Notes under the pieces: generated by a model
What the model was told of the DNA's origin: nothing
Database searches by the model: none
What the model saw: only the letters and a program-made list of their open reading frames with translations
Shown here: positions 30,691 to 36,588 of the stretch, piece by piece
Layout: each line of letters starts with the position of its first letter
Position numbering within the stretch: the stretch's first letter is position 1
Source: CAYJXJ01 sp964374095
GTDB taxonomy: Bacteria; Elusimicrobiota; Elusimicrobia; UBA1565; UBA9628
Assembly: GCA_964374095.1 (NCBI GenBank)
Contig: CAYJXJ010000026.1
Location: 1-36,588 of the forward strand
Direction of reading: 5' to 3'
DNA length: 36,588 nucleotides
Program-made: the position numbers and the translations under genes

Positions 30691-31165
30691 AAAAAGGCCC
30701 TTGACGGAAAATCGTGAAACGAGTAGGGCTCGACGACCAACCGCCGCGGGGCGGTTGTGACAAGCGCCGGCCGGAAACGAAGCCTCGAGCCAGGCATACT
30801 CCCGCTGTTCTCTACCAGAGGACGGAGGGGAGGACTCGACTCGATGCCCCCCGCCGCAAGCCTCCCCGGGGGGCGGTGAGTCGCCCGCGTTGTCTAGTCG
30901 GGTTGCCCCTTGCGGCCATCGCCCGCGGTTCTCGCAAACCACCTCCACCGGTGGAGGTGAGCAGCGGTGAAATACCGCCGCCGCCCCCCGGGTCTCACAG
31001 AATTCCGTCTTGCGCCGTAACTACCCAGGTCCTTGCCTGCCAACTCGGTCCTGGACCGAGTTCACCCTGCGCCTCCAATAATTGGAAGCGCAGGCCTGGC
31101 GCCGCGCCTGCGAGAGGGGCCCCTCATCCCCGGCGGAACCTTCAAGAGGGACCTGGGCAGTTACC
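30691..31165 (+). ncRNA. Candidate structured non-coding RNA upstream of purA
   Basis: This ~475-nt stretch has no convincing gene. It holds many stable hairpins: AACCGCC/GGCGGTT (30739-30755), CTCT/AGAG inside a CTCCC/GGGAG stem (30798-30832), a GACTC/GAGTC stem enclosing GCCCCCC/GGGGGGC, a palindrome CACCTCCACCGGTGGAGGTG near 30939-30958, AACTCGGTCC/GGACCGAGTT (about 31042-31062) and CCTGCGC..TCCAA/TTGGA.GCGCAGG (31067-31095). Long-range pairings close larger domains: GACGGAA (30703-30709) with TTCCGTC (31003-31009), and GTAACTACCCAGGTCC with GGACCTGGGCAGTTAC (31017-31032 / 31149-31164). None of the usual signatures of RNase P RNA, tmRNA, 6S or SRP RNA is visible. Strand is assumed from the neighbours. 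Confidence 0.5.
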
Positions 31166-31205
31166 TTGCGCCAAAGAAAAGGATATTTGCCCCCCGACAA
31201 CTATC

Positions 31206-31226
31206 GGCGCCCCCGCTGGGGGCGCC
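31206..31226 (+). terminator. Strong GC hairpin before purA (terminator or attenuator candidate)
   Basis: A perfect 9-bp stem, GGCGCCCCC / GGGGGCGCC, with a GCT loop ends 24 nt before the purA ATG. There is no U-tract, so it is not a classical intrinsic terminator. It is followed by two copies of CTCAGGCTG. It could end the putative upstream RNA or hinder purA translation. Confidence 0.4.
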
Positions 31227-31249
31227 TCAGGCTGGGGGGCCTCAGGCTG

Positions 31250-32557
31250 ATGCCCGCCCTGGTGGTCGTGGGGGCCCAGTGGGGCGACGAGGGCAAGGGC
31301 AAAATCGTCGATTATCTCGCCCGCCGCTCCGATTTCGTGGTGCGCTATCAAGGCGGCAACAACGCCGGCCACACGGTGGTCTTCGACGGCAAGACCTTCG
31401 CCCTGCATCTGGTCCCATCGGGCATACTCCTGCCCCGCGTCCGGAATATCATCGGCGGCGGCCTCGTGGTCAGCCCGCAAGCCTTTCGCGAGGAGGTCGA
31501 GCTCCTCCGGCGGCGCGGGATACGGATACGGGGACGCCTGCACGTGAGCTTGAGCGCCCACGTGATCCTTCCCCACCATATTCTCCTCGACACCCTCCGG
31601 GAGGAGGGGGGGCGGGGGATCGGCACGACCAAGCGCGGCATCGGCCCCTGCTACGAGGACAAGGTGGCGCGCATCGGCATACGGGTGGCCGACTATCTGG
31701 AGCCGCAGCTGTTCCGCGGCCTGCTCCAGCAAAGCCTTAAGGTCCGGGCCGCGGAACTGGAGCGCATCAAGCCCGTCCGGGCGATCGAGGCGGACGTTTG
31801 GCGCGACTATGAGCCGCTGCGGCGCTACTTGAAGCCTTTTTGCGCGGACACCGCGCTTGTTCTCCGGCAGGGGCTTGCCCAAGGCAAGCGCCTGCTGCTG
31901 GAGAGCGCCCAGGGATCGATGCTCGATCTGGATTTCGGGACCTACCCTTTCGTGACCTCCTCCAACCCGGTCGCGGGCGGGGCCTGCACCGGCGCGGGCA
32001 TCGGCCCGACGGCCGTGGACGGAGTCCTCGGCGTGACCAAGGCCTACACCACGCGCGTCGGGCTGGGGCCCTTTCCGACCGAGCTCGAGGGGGCGGCCGC
32101 GCGCTACCTCCGCGAGGTGGGCAAGGAATACGGCGTCACCACGGGCCGCCCGCGGCGCATCGGCTGGCTCGACCTGCCCCAACTGCGCTGCGCCGTCCGG
32201 GTCAACGGGATCACGGCCCTGGCCATGACCAAGCTCGACACCCTCTCCGGCATTCATCCCATCAAGGCCTGCGTCGCCTACCGCCTGCGCGGGCGCCGGG
32301 TGAGGGAGTTTCCCCTCTCGCGCGGCGACCAGCTTGCCGTCGAGCCGGTCTACGAGCGCTTCCCCGGCTTTTCGGGAGACTTGCATGGGGTACGGCGCTT
32401 TTCGGACCTGCCCAAGACCGCGCGGGAGTACGTTTCGGCCGTCGAACGGCGCCTCGGCGTGCCCATCCCCATCGTTTCGGTGGGTCAGAGCCGGGAGCAG
32501 ACCATCGTACGGCGCAACGCGTTTCCCTGGCTCCGAGAAACCGCTTTTGGGCCTTGA
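31250..32557 (+). CDS. purA: Adenylosuccinate synthetase
   Basis: The product (435 aa) converts IMP, aspartate and GTP to adenylosuccinate, the first step to AMP. Motifs: GAQWGDEGKGKIVDYLA (P-loop and catalytic Asp/Lys), GGNNAGHTVVF (catalytic His), GTTKRGIGPCYEDK, SAQGSMLDLDFGTYPFVTSS, TRVGLGPFPTEL, and LAMTKLDTLSG. Length is usual for the family. ATG 31250 gives the conserved start PALVVVGAQWGDE. Only a weak G-rich ribosome-binding site precedes it. It ends 30 nt before the toxin-antitoxin gene. Confidence 0.97.
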   Translation: MPALVVVGAQWGDEGKGKIVDYLARRSDFVVRYQGGNNAGHTVVFDGKTFALHLVPSGILLPRVRNIIGGGLVVSPQAFREEVELLRRRGIRIRGRLHVSLSAHVILPHHILLDTLREEGGRGIGTTKRGIGPCYEDKVARIGIRVADYLEPQLFRGLLQQSLKVRAAELERIKPVRAIEADVWRDYEPLRRYLKPFCADTALVLRQGLAQGKRLLLESAQGSMLDLDFGTYPFVTSSNPVAGGACTGAGIGPTAVDGVLGVTKAYTTRVGLGPFPTELEGAAARYLREVGKEYGVTTGRPRRIGWLDLPQLRCAVRVNGITALAMTKLDTLSGIHPIKACVAYRLRGRRVREFPLSRGDQLAVEPVYERFPGFSGDLHGVRRFSDLPKTAREYVSAVERRLGVPIPIVSVGQSREQTIVRRNAFPWLRETAFGP

Positions 32558-32587
32558 CAGGCATTTGTAAATGACTATAATAGTCAT
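32554..32587 (+). promoter_or_regulatory. Promoter and palindromic operator of the toxin-antitoxin genes
   Basis: TTGACA (32554-32559) and TATAAT (32576-32581) are both perfect boxes, with a 16-nt spacer. A perfect 17-bp palindrome, ATGACTAT-A-ATAGTCAT (32571-32587), covers the -10 box. This is the expected layout for autorepression by an antitoxin. The transcription start would fall at or next to the antitoxin ATG (32588). Confidence 0.8.
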
Positions 32588-32881
32588 ATGATTACGACCG
32601 CAGTCACCCGCCTCAAGGCCCATCTGAGCGAACTGCTGGCCCACGTGAAGGCGGGTGAGGAACTTCTCGTCACCGACCGGGGCAAGCCTATCGCCCGCAT
32701 CGTCCCGGTCGCCCGCGATGCGCAAGAGATGCCGCCGCACCTCAAAGAGCTCGAGCGCGCGGGACTGGTCCGCATCGGGACGGGGAAACTGCCCGATGAC
32801 TTCTGGAAGATGCCCAAGCCGAAGGATCCGCGCGGCTTGGTGCGCAAAGCCCTGCTTGAGGAGAGGGAGGAGGGGCGTTGA
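32588..32881 (+). CDS. Phd/YefM-family antitoxin
   Basis: The product is 97 aa. The N-terminal part (MITTAVTRLKAHLSELLAHV, ELLVTDRGKPIARIVPV) is the Phd/YefM DNA-binding fold. The charged C-terminus (from DAQEMPPHL on) should wrap the toxin. It probably represses its own promoter through the palindrome just upstream. ATG 32588 sits at the predicted transcription start, so the mRNA is probably leaderless. Its TGA overlaps the toxin start. Confidence 0.9.
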   Translation: MITTAVTRLKAHLSELLAHVKAGEELLVTDRGKPIARIVPVARDAQEMPPHLKELERAGLVRIGTGKLPDDFWKMPKPKDPRGLVRKALLEEREEGR

Positions 32882-33309
32882 GGTTTTGGGACTCCTCCGC
32901 GATCGTTCCCCTGATCGTGAGAGAGGCGGGGTCCGCCGCGGCGGCCGGTCATGCGCGCGCCGCGGGCTTGGCGGTGTGGTGGGCCACGCCGGTGGAGTGC
33001 CTGGCCGCCCTGGCGCGCCGATTGCGGGAGGGGCATCTCGCCGCGGCCTCCCACGCCGACGCGGCGGCGGCTCTGGAGCGGCTCTCGTCAAGCTGGACCG
33101 AAATCCAACCGAGCCGACCGGTCCGGCAGCAGGCGCAGCGATGCCTGATGCTTCACCCGCTTCGATCCGGCGATGCCCTGCAGTTGGCCGCGGCCCTGGT
33201 GTGGGCGGGCGGCCAGCCCGCCGGCCGGGGCTTCGTATGCGAGGACCGCAGGCTGCGCGAGGCCGCCGCCCGCGAGGGATTCAGGGTCCTGCCCGCGATC
33301 CTGACGTAG
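32878..33309 (+). CDS. PIN-domain toxin (VapC family)
   Basis: The product is 143 aa, with a TTG start at 32878 overlapping the antitoxin TGA. PIN-domain ribonucleases use a cluster of acidic residues: D5 (MRFWDSSAIVPL), E40 (WATPVECLAAL), D99 (LRSGDALQLAA) and D123 (CEDRRL) are all present. The toxin should be an Mg-dependent RNase. It ends 1 nt before the stop of the minus-strand gene, a tail-to-tail arrangement. Confidence 0.9.
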   Translation: MRFWDSSAIVPLIVREAGSAAAAGHARAAGLAVWWATPVECLAALARRLREGHLAAASHADAAAALERLSSSWTEIQPSRPVRQQAQRCLMLHPLRSGDALQLAAALVWAGGQPAGRGFVCEDRRLREAAAREGFRVLPAILT

Positions 33310-33310
33310 T

Positions 33311-33973
33311 TCAGGGCTTGGCGTCCGGGACCCACTTGGCCTCGGCGTTGATCTTGTGGACCGCGACGATGGCCCAGGCCGGCGCCGGTTTGGCCCCCTT
33401 CTTGGGCTTGGCCGCGACGCTGAAGTAAACCCACCACGATTCCCAGCGGTCGCGGTCGGTGTCGCCCTTGTTCTCGACGACCTGAGCCGACTTCGCGGCG
33501 ACGCCCTTGCGTTTCTGGGCCTTGACGAAGGCGACCGCGATGGGCGCGGCCTCCTCCGCGGTCAGGGGCTTGACCTCGGGGGGCGGGGCGCTGTTTAGCC
33601 AATCGAGCTGGATATTTTGGCTCACGATCCGGACGAGCTCGCCTTTCTCGTCGAGCATGACCCCGCGGATGCGGCCGCCCTGGGCGGTCTTGAACCCGAC
33701 GAACCACATCCCCGAGTCCAGGCGCGCGCCCGCGGCCTTGGGCTCGAGGCTGCCCTGGCGCGCGGCCAGGATGGCGTCGCGGCCGCCCGCGGGGTCGAAG
33801 GGGTCGCGGGCCAGCGTCGCGGCGGAGGCCGCCGCGGCCGTGTAGCCCTGCTCGGCCACGATCGCTTCGGCGCGGGCCATGGCTTGGTCGCGGGTCAGGG
33901 TCTTGGCCGGTTCGGCGGCGCGGCCGGCGGCGGCGAGGGCGCCGGCCAACAGCGCGAGGCGGGGAATCTTCAT
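33311..33973 (-). CDS. Exported protein of unknown function
   Basis: The product is 220 aa from the second start codon (33973), chosen because GAGG lies 6 nt before it; an upstream in-frame ATG is at 33985. A signal peptide is clear (KIPRLALLAGALAAAGRAAEP). The rest has no motif I recognise. A PepSY-like pattern (RDQAMARAEAIVAEQGY) and a WWVYFSVA segment suggest a small alpha/beta periplasmic domain. It is followed on the minus strand by 94 nt with two copies of gtggtgaagagt before the next gene end. Confidence 0.7.
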   Translation of the reverse strand: MKIPRLALLAGALAAAGRAAEPAKTLTRDQAMARAEAIVAEQGYTAAAASAATLARDPFDPAGGRDAILAARQGSLEPKAAGARLDSGMWFVGFKTAQGGRIRGVMLDEKGELVRIVSQNIQLDWLNSAPPPEVKPLTAEEAAPIAVAFVKAQKRKGVAAKSAQVVENKGDTDRDRWESWWVYFSVAAKPKKGAKPAPAWAIVAVHKINAEAKWVPDAKP

Positions 33974-34079
33974 CGTCGACCTCATTTTAGCCCTGGAAGG
34001 ACGCCCGGGTCAAGAGGGTGGTGAAGAGTGGTGGTGAAGAGTTTCCGGAAATCTAAGGAGAGCCGGGACGCCGGCGCGC

Positions 34080-35198
34080 CTAGACCAGCTCGCGGAGAAA
34101 GACCACGGCCGGGCATACGCGGATGCCGCGGGCGTTCCGGTAATCCTTGGTCCCCACGGCCGTGATCTGCCAGAACTCGGCCTCGGGGAAGCGGGCGGCG
34201 GCGTAGCGGAGGGCCGGATGAACGTCCTCATCTCCCCATTTGCACTCGATGAAGCGGACCGGCCGGCGGTTCTCGACGACGACGAAATCCACCTCCCGTC
34301 CCTGCACGTCCCGGAAATAGCGCAGCTCCAGGTCCCGCCCTTTGGCGTCGGCCTCGAAGTCCACCCACTTCTTCAGATGGACGGCGACCAGGTTCTCGAA
34401 CCGCTGGGCCTCCCCGGGGGGAAGCGTCCAGTCGAGATGGTAGTGCTTCTGCTCCTTCTTCACCGCGCGGATGCGGGGCGCTCCCAGGGGCGGCAGGCGG
34501 AAGATCGCGTAGATTCTCTCCAGGATGCCGGCCCACCGGGCGACCGTCTGATGGTTGAGCTGGAGGTCTTCGCGCAAGGCGTTGATGGAGAGCGGGCTGC
34601 CCACCAGGTCCGGGAGGCGGATCAGCATCTGCTCCAGGCTTCCCAGGTCATGGACCGATTCCAATCCGCGCAGATCCTCTTCAATGAACCGGCTGCGATA
34701 TTCGCGAGACCAGCGCCGGGCCTTGGTCTGCGAGCCGCCGTAGTAAGGCTCGGGGAAGCCTCCCAGGGCGAGCAGCGTCTTGAAATCTTCGGCCGTCCGG
34801 AGCGCCAGTTCCGCGACCGAGAGCGGGTAGAGGCGGAGGAGGTGGTATCGACCCTGGAGGGAATCCCCGCCGAATCGATAGTAGTCCAGGCGCGCGCTTC
34901 CGGTCACGAGGATCTGCCGCTTTCCCTGGTATTGATCGAATAAGCCCTTGAGCATGTTGCGCCAGCGCCGGAATTTGTGGATCTCATCCAGCGCGAGCAG
35001 GGGGGCGTCCGGCCATTCCTCGCGCAGGATGAGGTCGCGGTGCGCGCGGATGTCCCAGTTGAGGTAGCCCTTGGGAGCGCGCAGGAGGCCGCGCGCGAGG
35101 GTGGTCTTGCCCGCCTGGCGCGGGCCGGCCACGAAGACCATCTTTTCCTTCAAATCCGCCCGGACCTGCGCGGCGAGGTAGCGGCGGGCCATTGCCAT
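34080..35198 (-). CDS. ATPase of the AAA_14/DUF4143 family, copy 1
   Basis: The product is 372 aa. N-terminal P-loop VAGPRQAGKTTLARGL, Walker B LLALDEIHKF, sensor LVTGSARLDYYR. The C-terminal DUF4143 domain has REVDFVVVENRRPVRFIECK, whose E-V-D..E-x-K pattern resembles a PD-(D/E)xK nuclease fold. The role of these proteins is not established. No partner gene is visible. ATG at 35198 lies within a few nt of the predicted transcription start, so the message may be leaderless. Confidence 0.9.
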   Translation of the reverse strand: MAMARRYLAAQVRADLKEKMVFVAGPRQAGKTTLARGLLRAPKGYLNWDIRAHRDLILREEWPDAPLLALDEIHKFRRWRNMLKGLFDQYQGKRQILVTGSARLDYYRFGGDSLQGRYHLLRLYPLSVAELALRTAEDFKTLLALGGFPEPYYGGSQTKARRWSREYRSRFIEEDLRGLESVHDLGSLEQMLIRLPDLVGSPLSINALREDLQLNHQTVARWAGILERIYAIFRLPPLGAPRIRAVKKEQKHYHLDWTLPPGEAQRFENLVAVHLKKWVDFEADAKGRDLELRYFRDVQGREVDFVVVENRRPVRFIECKWGDEDVHPALRYAAARFPEAEFWQITAVGTKDYRNARGIRVCPAVVFLRELV

Positions 35199-35207
35199 TG
35201 CGATTGT

Positions 35208-35237
35208 ATTTTACACTATGGCGTAAAATACATGCAA
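35208..35237 (-). promoter_or_regulatory. Promoter with palindromic operator, minus-strand ATPase gene
   Basis: A 7-bp inverted repeat, ATTTTAC / GTAAAAT (35208-35214 and 35223-35229), contains the likely -10 box (TAAAAT on the minus strand, 35208-35213). A -35 candidate TTGCAT lies at 35232-35237, spacing 18. A further GTAAAA copy lies at about 35255. It may bind a repressor. Confidence 0.45.
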
Positions 35238-35463
35238 GTATATTATGTCATAACGTAAAAAACTAACATTGCCGTCCGGGCGAGCGTCCCGCCGGTCGCC
35301 GGGTCCTAATCGCGTGGACGCTCGCTCGCGTCCGAGCCAAAGCGGACTTCGAAGCGCGGGACCTCAGAACTTCCCCACGCACGAACCTGAAGTCCGGAGG
35401 TCCCACCGGGAGAGCGCCCTCGCCATCGTGGAATCCGAGGCCGCCGGGTACTGCCGGATCGGC

Positions 35464-35492
35464 TTGCGCGGGTTATATTTTTTATATATAAT
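35464..35492 (+). promoter_or_regulatory. Promoter candidate of the plus-strand ATPase gene
   Basis: TTGCGC (35464-35469) and a perfect TATAAT (35487-35492) are spaced by 17 nt, in a locally AT-rich stretch. The expected transcription start is near 35499, about 23 nt before ATG 35522. No ribosome-binding site is evident. Confidence 0.5.
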
Positions 35493-35521
35493 GCTGCCAT
35501 ATTGCATTGTAATTTAGCAAC

Positions 35522-36588
35522 ATGATAAATAGATTGATCGTCCTGCCTCGGGAGAGATCGTTTTTCCTCTTCGGCCCGCGGCAAACCGGAAAGACCACGC
35601 TCCTTCTGGAGCTATGGCCGGAGAGCCGCGCGTTCCATGTCCAGCTCCTGCGTTCCGAGGAGTTTCTCAAGTACGTCAAGGAGCCGCAGGCCTTCCGCCG
35701 CGAGGCGGGCTATCGCCTTTCGAAAGAAGGCCTCGGGACCGTGATCGTCGATGAGGTCCAGAAAGTCCCCCTGCTCCTGGACGAGGTTCAGGCCCTCCTC
35801 CAGGAGCATCCCCGAGCCCAATTCATACTGACCGGTTCGAGTCCTCGCAAGCTCCGGCGCGGCGCGGCGAACCTCCTCGGCGGGCGCCTGGTGCAGCGCT
35901 TCCTCCATCCGTTCACATGCGCCGAACTGGGCGCGGAGTTCGATCTGGAGGCGGCCCTGCGTTTCGGGACCCTGCCCGCGGTTCACGGCAGGAGCGAGGA
36001 TGACAAGCGCGACATCCTCCTGGCTTACTCCCAGACCTACTTGCGCGAGGAGATCCAATCCGAGGGGCTGGTCCGCAATCTCGGAGGGTTCTCCAGATTT
36101 CTGGACGTGGCCGCGGCCCAGTCCGGGGAGTTGACGAGCTTCAGCGCCGTCGCCCGCGACGCGGGACTGCCCACCCGGTCCGTCCAATCCTACTATGAGA
36201 TATTGGAGGACACGCTGGTGGCCGTCCGTCTGGAGGCTTGGCGCCGCAGCGCCCGCAAGCGGCTCACCGCCCATCCCAAATTCTACCTCTTCGACACGGG
36301 CGTCACCAATGCCGTCAACCGCAGGCTGGCCGAGCCGCCGGACCCGGCCGCCCGCGGCCGTCTCTTCGAGCAGTGGGTCGTCTTGGAAACCCACCGGATG
36401 CTGTCCTACGGCGATCCCGAATGCCGGCTCTACTACTGGCGCACCAGCGGCGGGGCCGAAGTCGACATGGTCGTCGAGCGCGGTGGAAAGGTCCTCGCCG
36501 CCTGCGAGGTCAAATCGTCGCGCGGGATCTCCGGCGCGGACGCCTCCGGATTGCGGGCTTTTCGCGAGGACCATCCTAAGGTTCCGCT
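35522..36588 (+). CDS. ATPase of the AAA_14/DUF4143 family, copy 2, cut by the window end
   Basis: At least 355 residues, with no stop before the window end. P-loop FGPRQTGKTTLL, Walker B TVIVDEVQKVPLL, sensor FILTGSSPRKLR; middle TYLREEIQSEGLVRNL; DUF4143 part LFEQWVVLETHRM..YYWRTSGGAEVDMVVERGG..ACEVKSS, again with the E-V-D..E-x-K nuclease-like pattern. The family is the same as the divergent gene at 34080-35198, but the two are clearly not recent duplicates. The start ATG 35522 is the first in frame after the promoter. Confidence 0.92.
   Translation, partial: MINRLIVLPRERSFFLFGPRQTGKTTLLLELWPESRAFHVQLLRSEEFLKYVKEPQAFRREAGYRLSKEGLGTVIVDEVQKVPLLLDEVQALLQEHPRAQFILTGSSPRKLRRGAANLLGGRLVQRFLHPFTCAELGAEFDLEAALRFGTLPAVHGRSEDDKRDILLAYSQTYLREEIQSEGLVRNLGGFSRFLDVAAAQSGELTSFSAVARDAGLPTRSVQSYYEILEDTLVAVRLEAWRRSARKRLTAHPKFYLFDTGVTNAVNRRLAEPPDPAARGRLFEQWVVLETHRMLSYGDPECRLYYWRTSGGAEVDMVVERGGKVLAACEVKSSRGISGADASGLRAFREDHPKVP

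Larger units (their letters stand above)
35199..35521. other. AT-rich divergent intergenic region between the two ATPase genes
   Basis: This 323-bp region has no gene that I can support. The left end has a promoter-operator for the minus-strand ATPase, the right end a promoter for the plus-strand ATPase. The middle (35263-35460) is GC-rich and contains an inverted pair GGGACCTC / GAGGTCCC (about 35358 and 35396). Just after it, one frame reads HRESALAIVESEAAGYCRIG, but without start context. Confidence 0.7.

Noticed and set aside
30701..30729. Promoter with TTGACG as -35
   Set aside because: At 17-nt spacing the -10 would be TAGGGC, too far from consensus. The segment also pairs within the putative RNA.
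30691..31165. RNase P RNA or tmRNA
   Set aside because: A CGGAGGGGAGGA stretch recalls RNase P, but the conserved GAAAGTCCGGGC core and its 3' partner are absent. No tag sequence or tRNA-like end for tmRNA.
35263..35460. Short coding remnant reading HRESALAIVESEAAGYCRIG
   Set aside because: No start, no domain and too short to call. It is reported only as part of the intergenic description.

Overview
The window is a GC-rich bacterial chromosome segment (36,588 nt). The organism is probably Gram-negative: it encodes exported periplasmic-type phosphatases, predicted lipoproteins and a LysM envelope protein. The sequence alone does not fix the phylum. An Elusimicrobiota-like or other under-cultured lineage is only a guess. 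A run of 100 N at 16548-16647 marks an assembly gap, so this is a draft scaffold.

Layout. (1) 1-4325: the end of rpsI, a small membrane protein, asparagine synthase, a SAM methyltransferase, a phosphoribosyltransferase and a helical protein, mostly overlapping and co-directional. (2) 4318-6464: an exported 5'-nucleotidase and a membrane-anchored AphA-like class B acid phosphatase. (3) 6461-15609: a bacterial microcompartment (BMC) locus with its own strong promoter. It holds tpiA, pduL, BMC-H, BMC-P, a CoA-acylating aldehyde dehydrogenase, BMC-T, an RpiB-like isomerase, a caspase-like protease, two more BMC-P, deoC, a zinc-ribbon protein, a second BMC-H and a small protein with a cargo-type N-terminal helix. 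This is the 'sugar-phosphate utilising' type of BMC. (4) 15599-22018: a Pro-rich repeat protein, a DnaA-like AAA+ protein, a GAF histidine kinase and a lipoprotein. All are tightly packed behind the shell genes and not known to me as BMC partners. (5) 22079-32557: housekeeping and competence genes (comM/yifB, LysM, TPR, XRE regulator, dprA, topA, xerC, unknown, purA). (6) 32554-36588: accessory genes (Phd/PIN toxin-antitoxin pair, exported unknown, two DUF4143-type ATPases).

Proposed biology: the exported phosphatases strip phosphate from (deoxy)nucleotides. Deoxyribose-5-phosphate formed from them is cleaved in the compartment by DeoC to acetaldehyde and glyceraldehyde-3-phosphate. Acetaldehyde is oxidised to acetyl-CoA by the aldehyde dehydrogenase and converted to acetyl-phosphate by PduL. 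Glyceraldehyde-3-phosphate can be handled by TpiA. The gene order supports this, but no gene here supplies the nucleoside phosphorylase, phosphopentomutase or NADH-recycling step.

The least explained items are the caspase-like gene inside the BMC operon, the DnaA-like ATPase paired with a repetitive Pro-rich protein, a stop-to-start intergenic hairpin repeat found at least four times, and a roughly 475-nt densely structured non-coding stretch upstream of purA.
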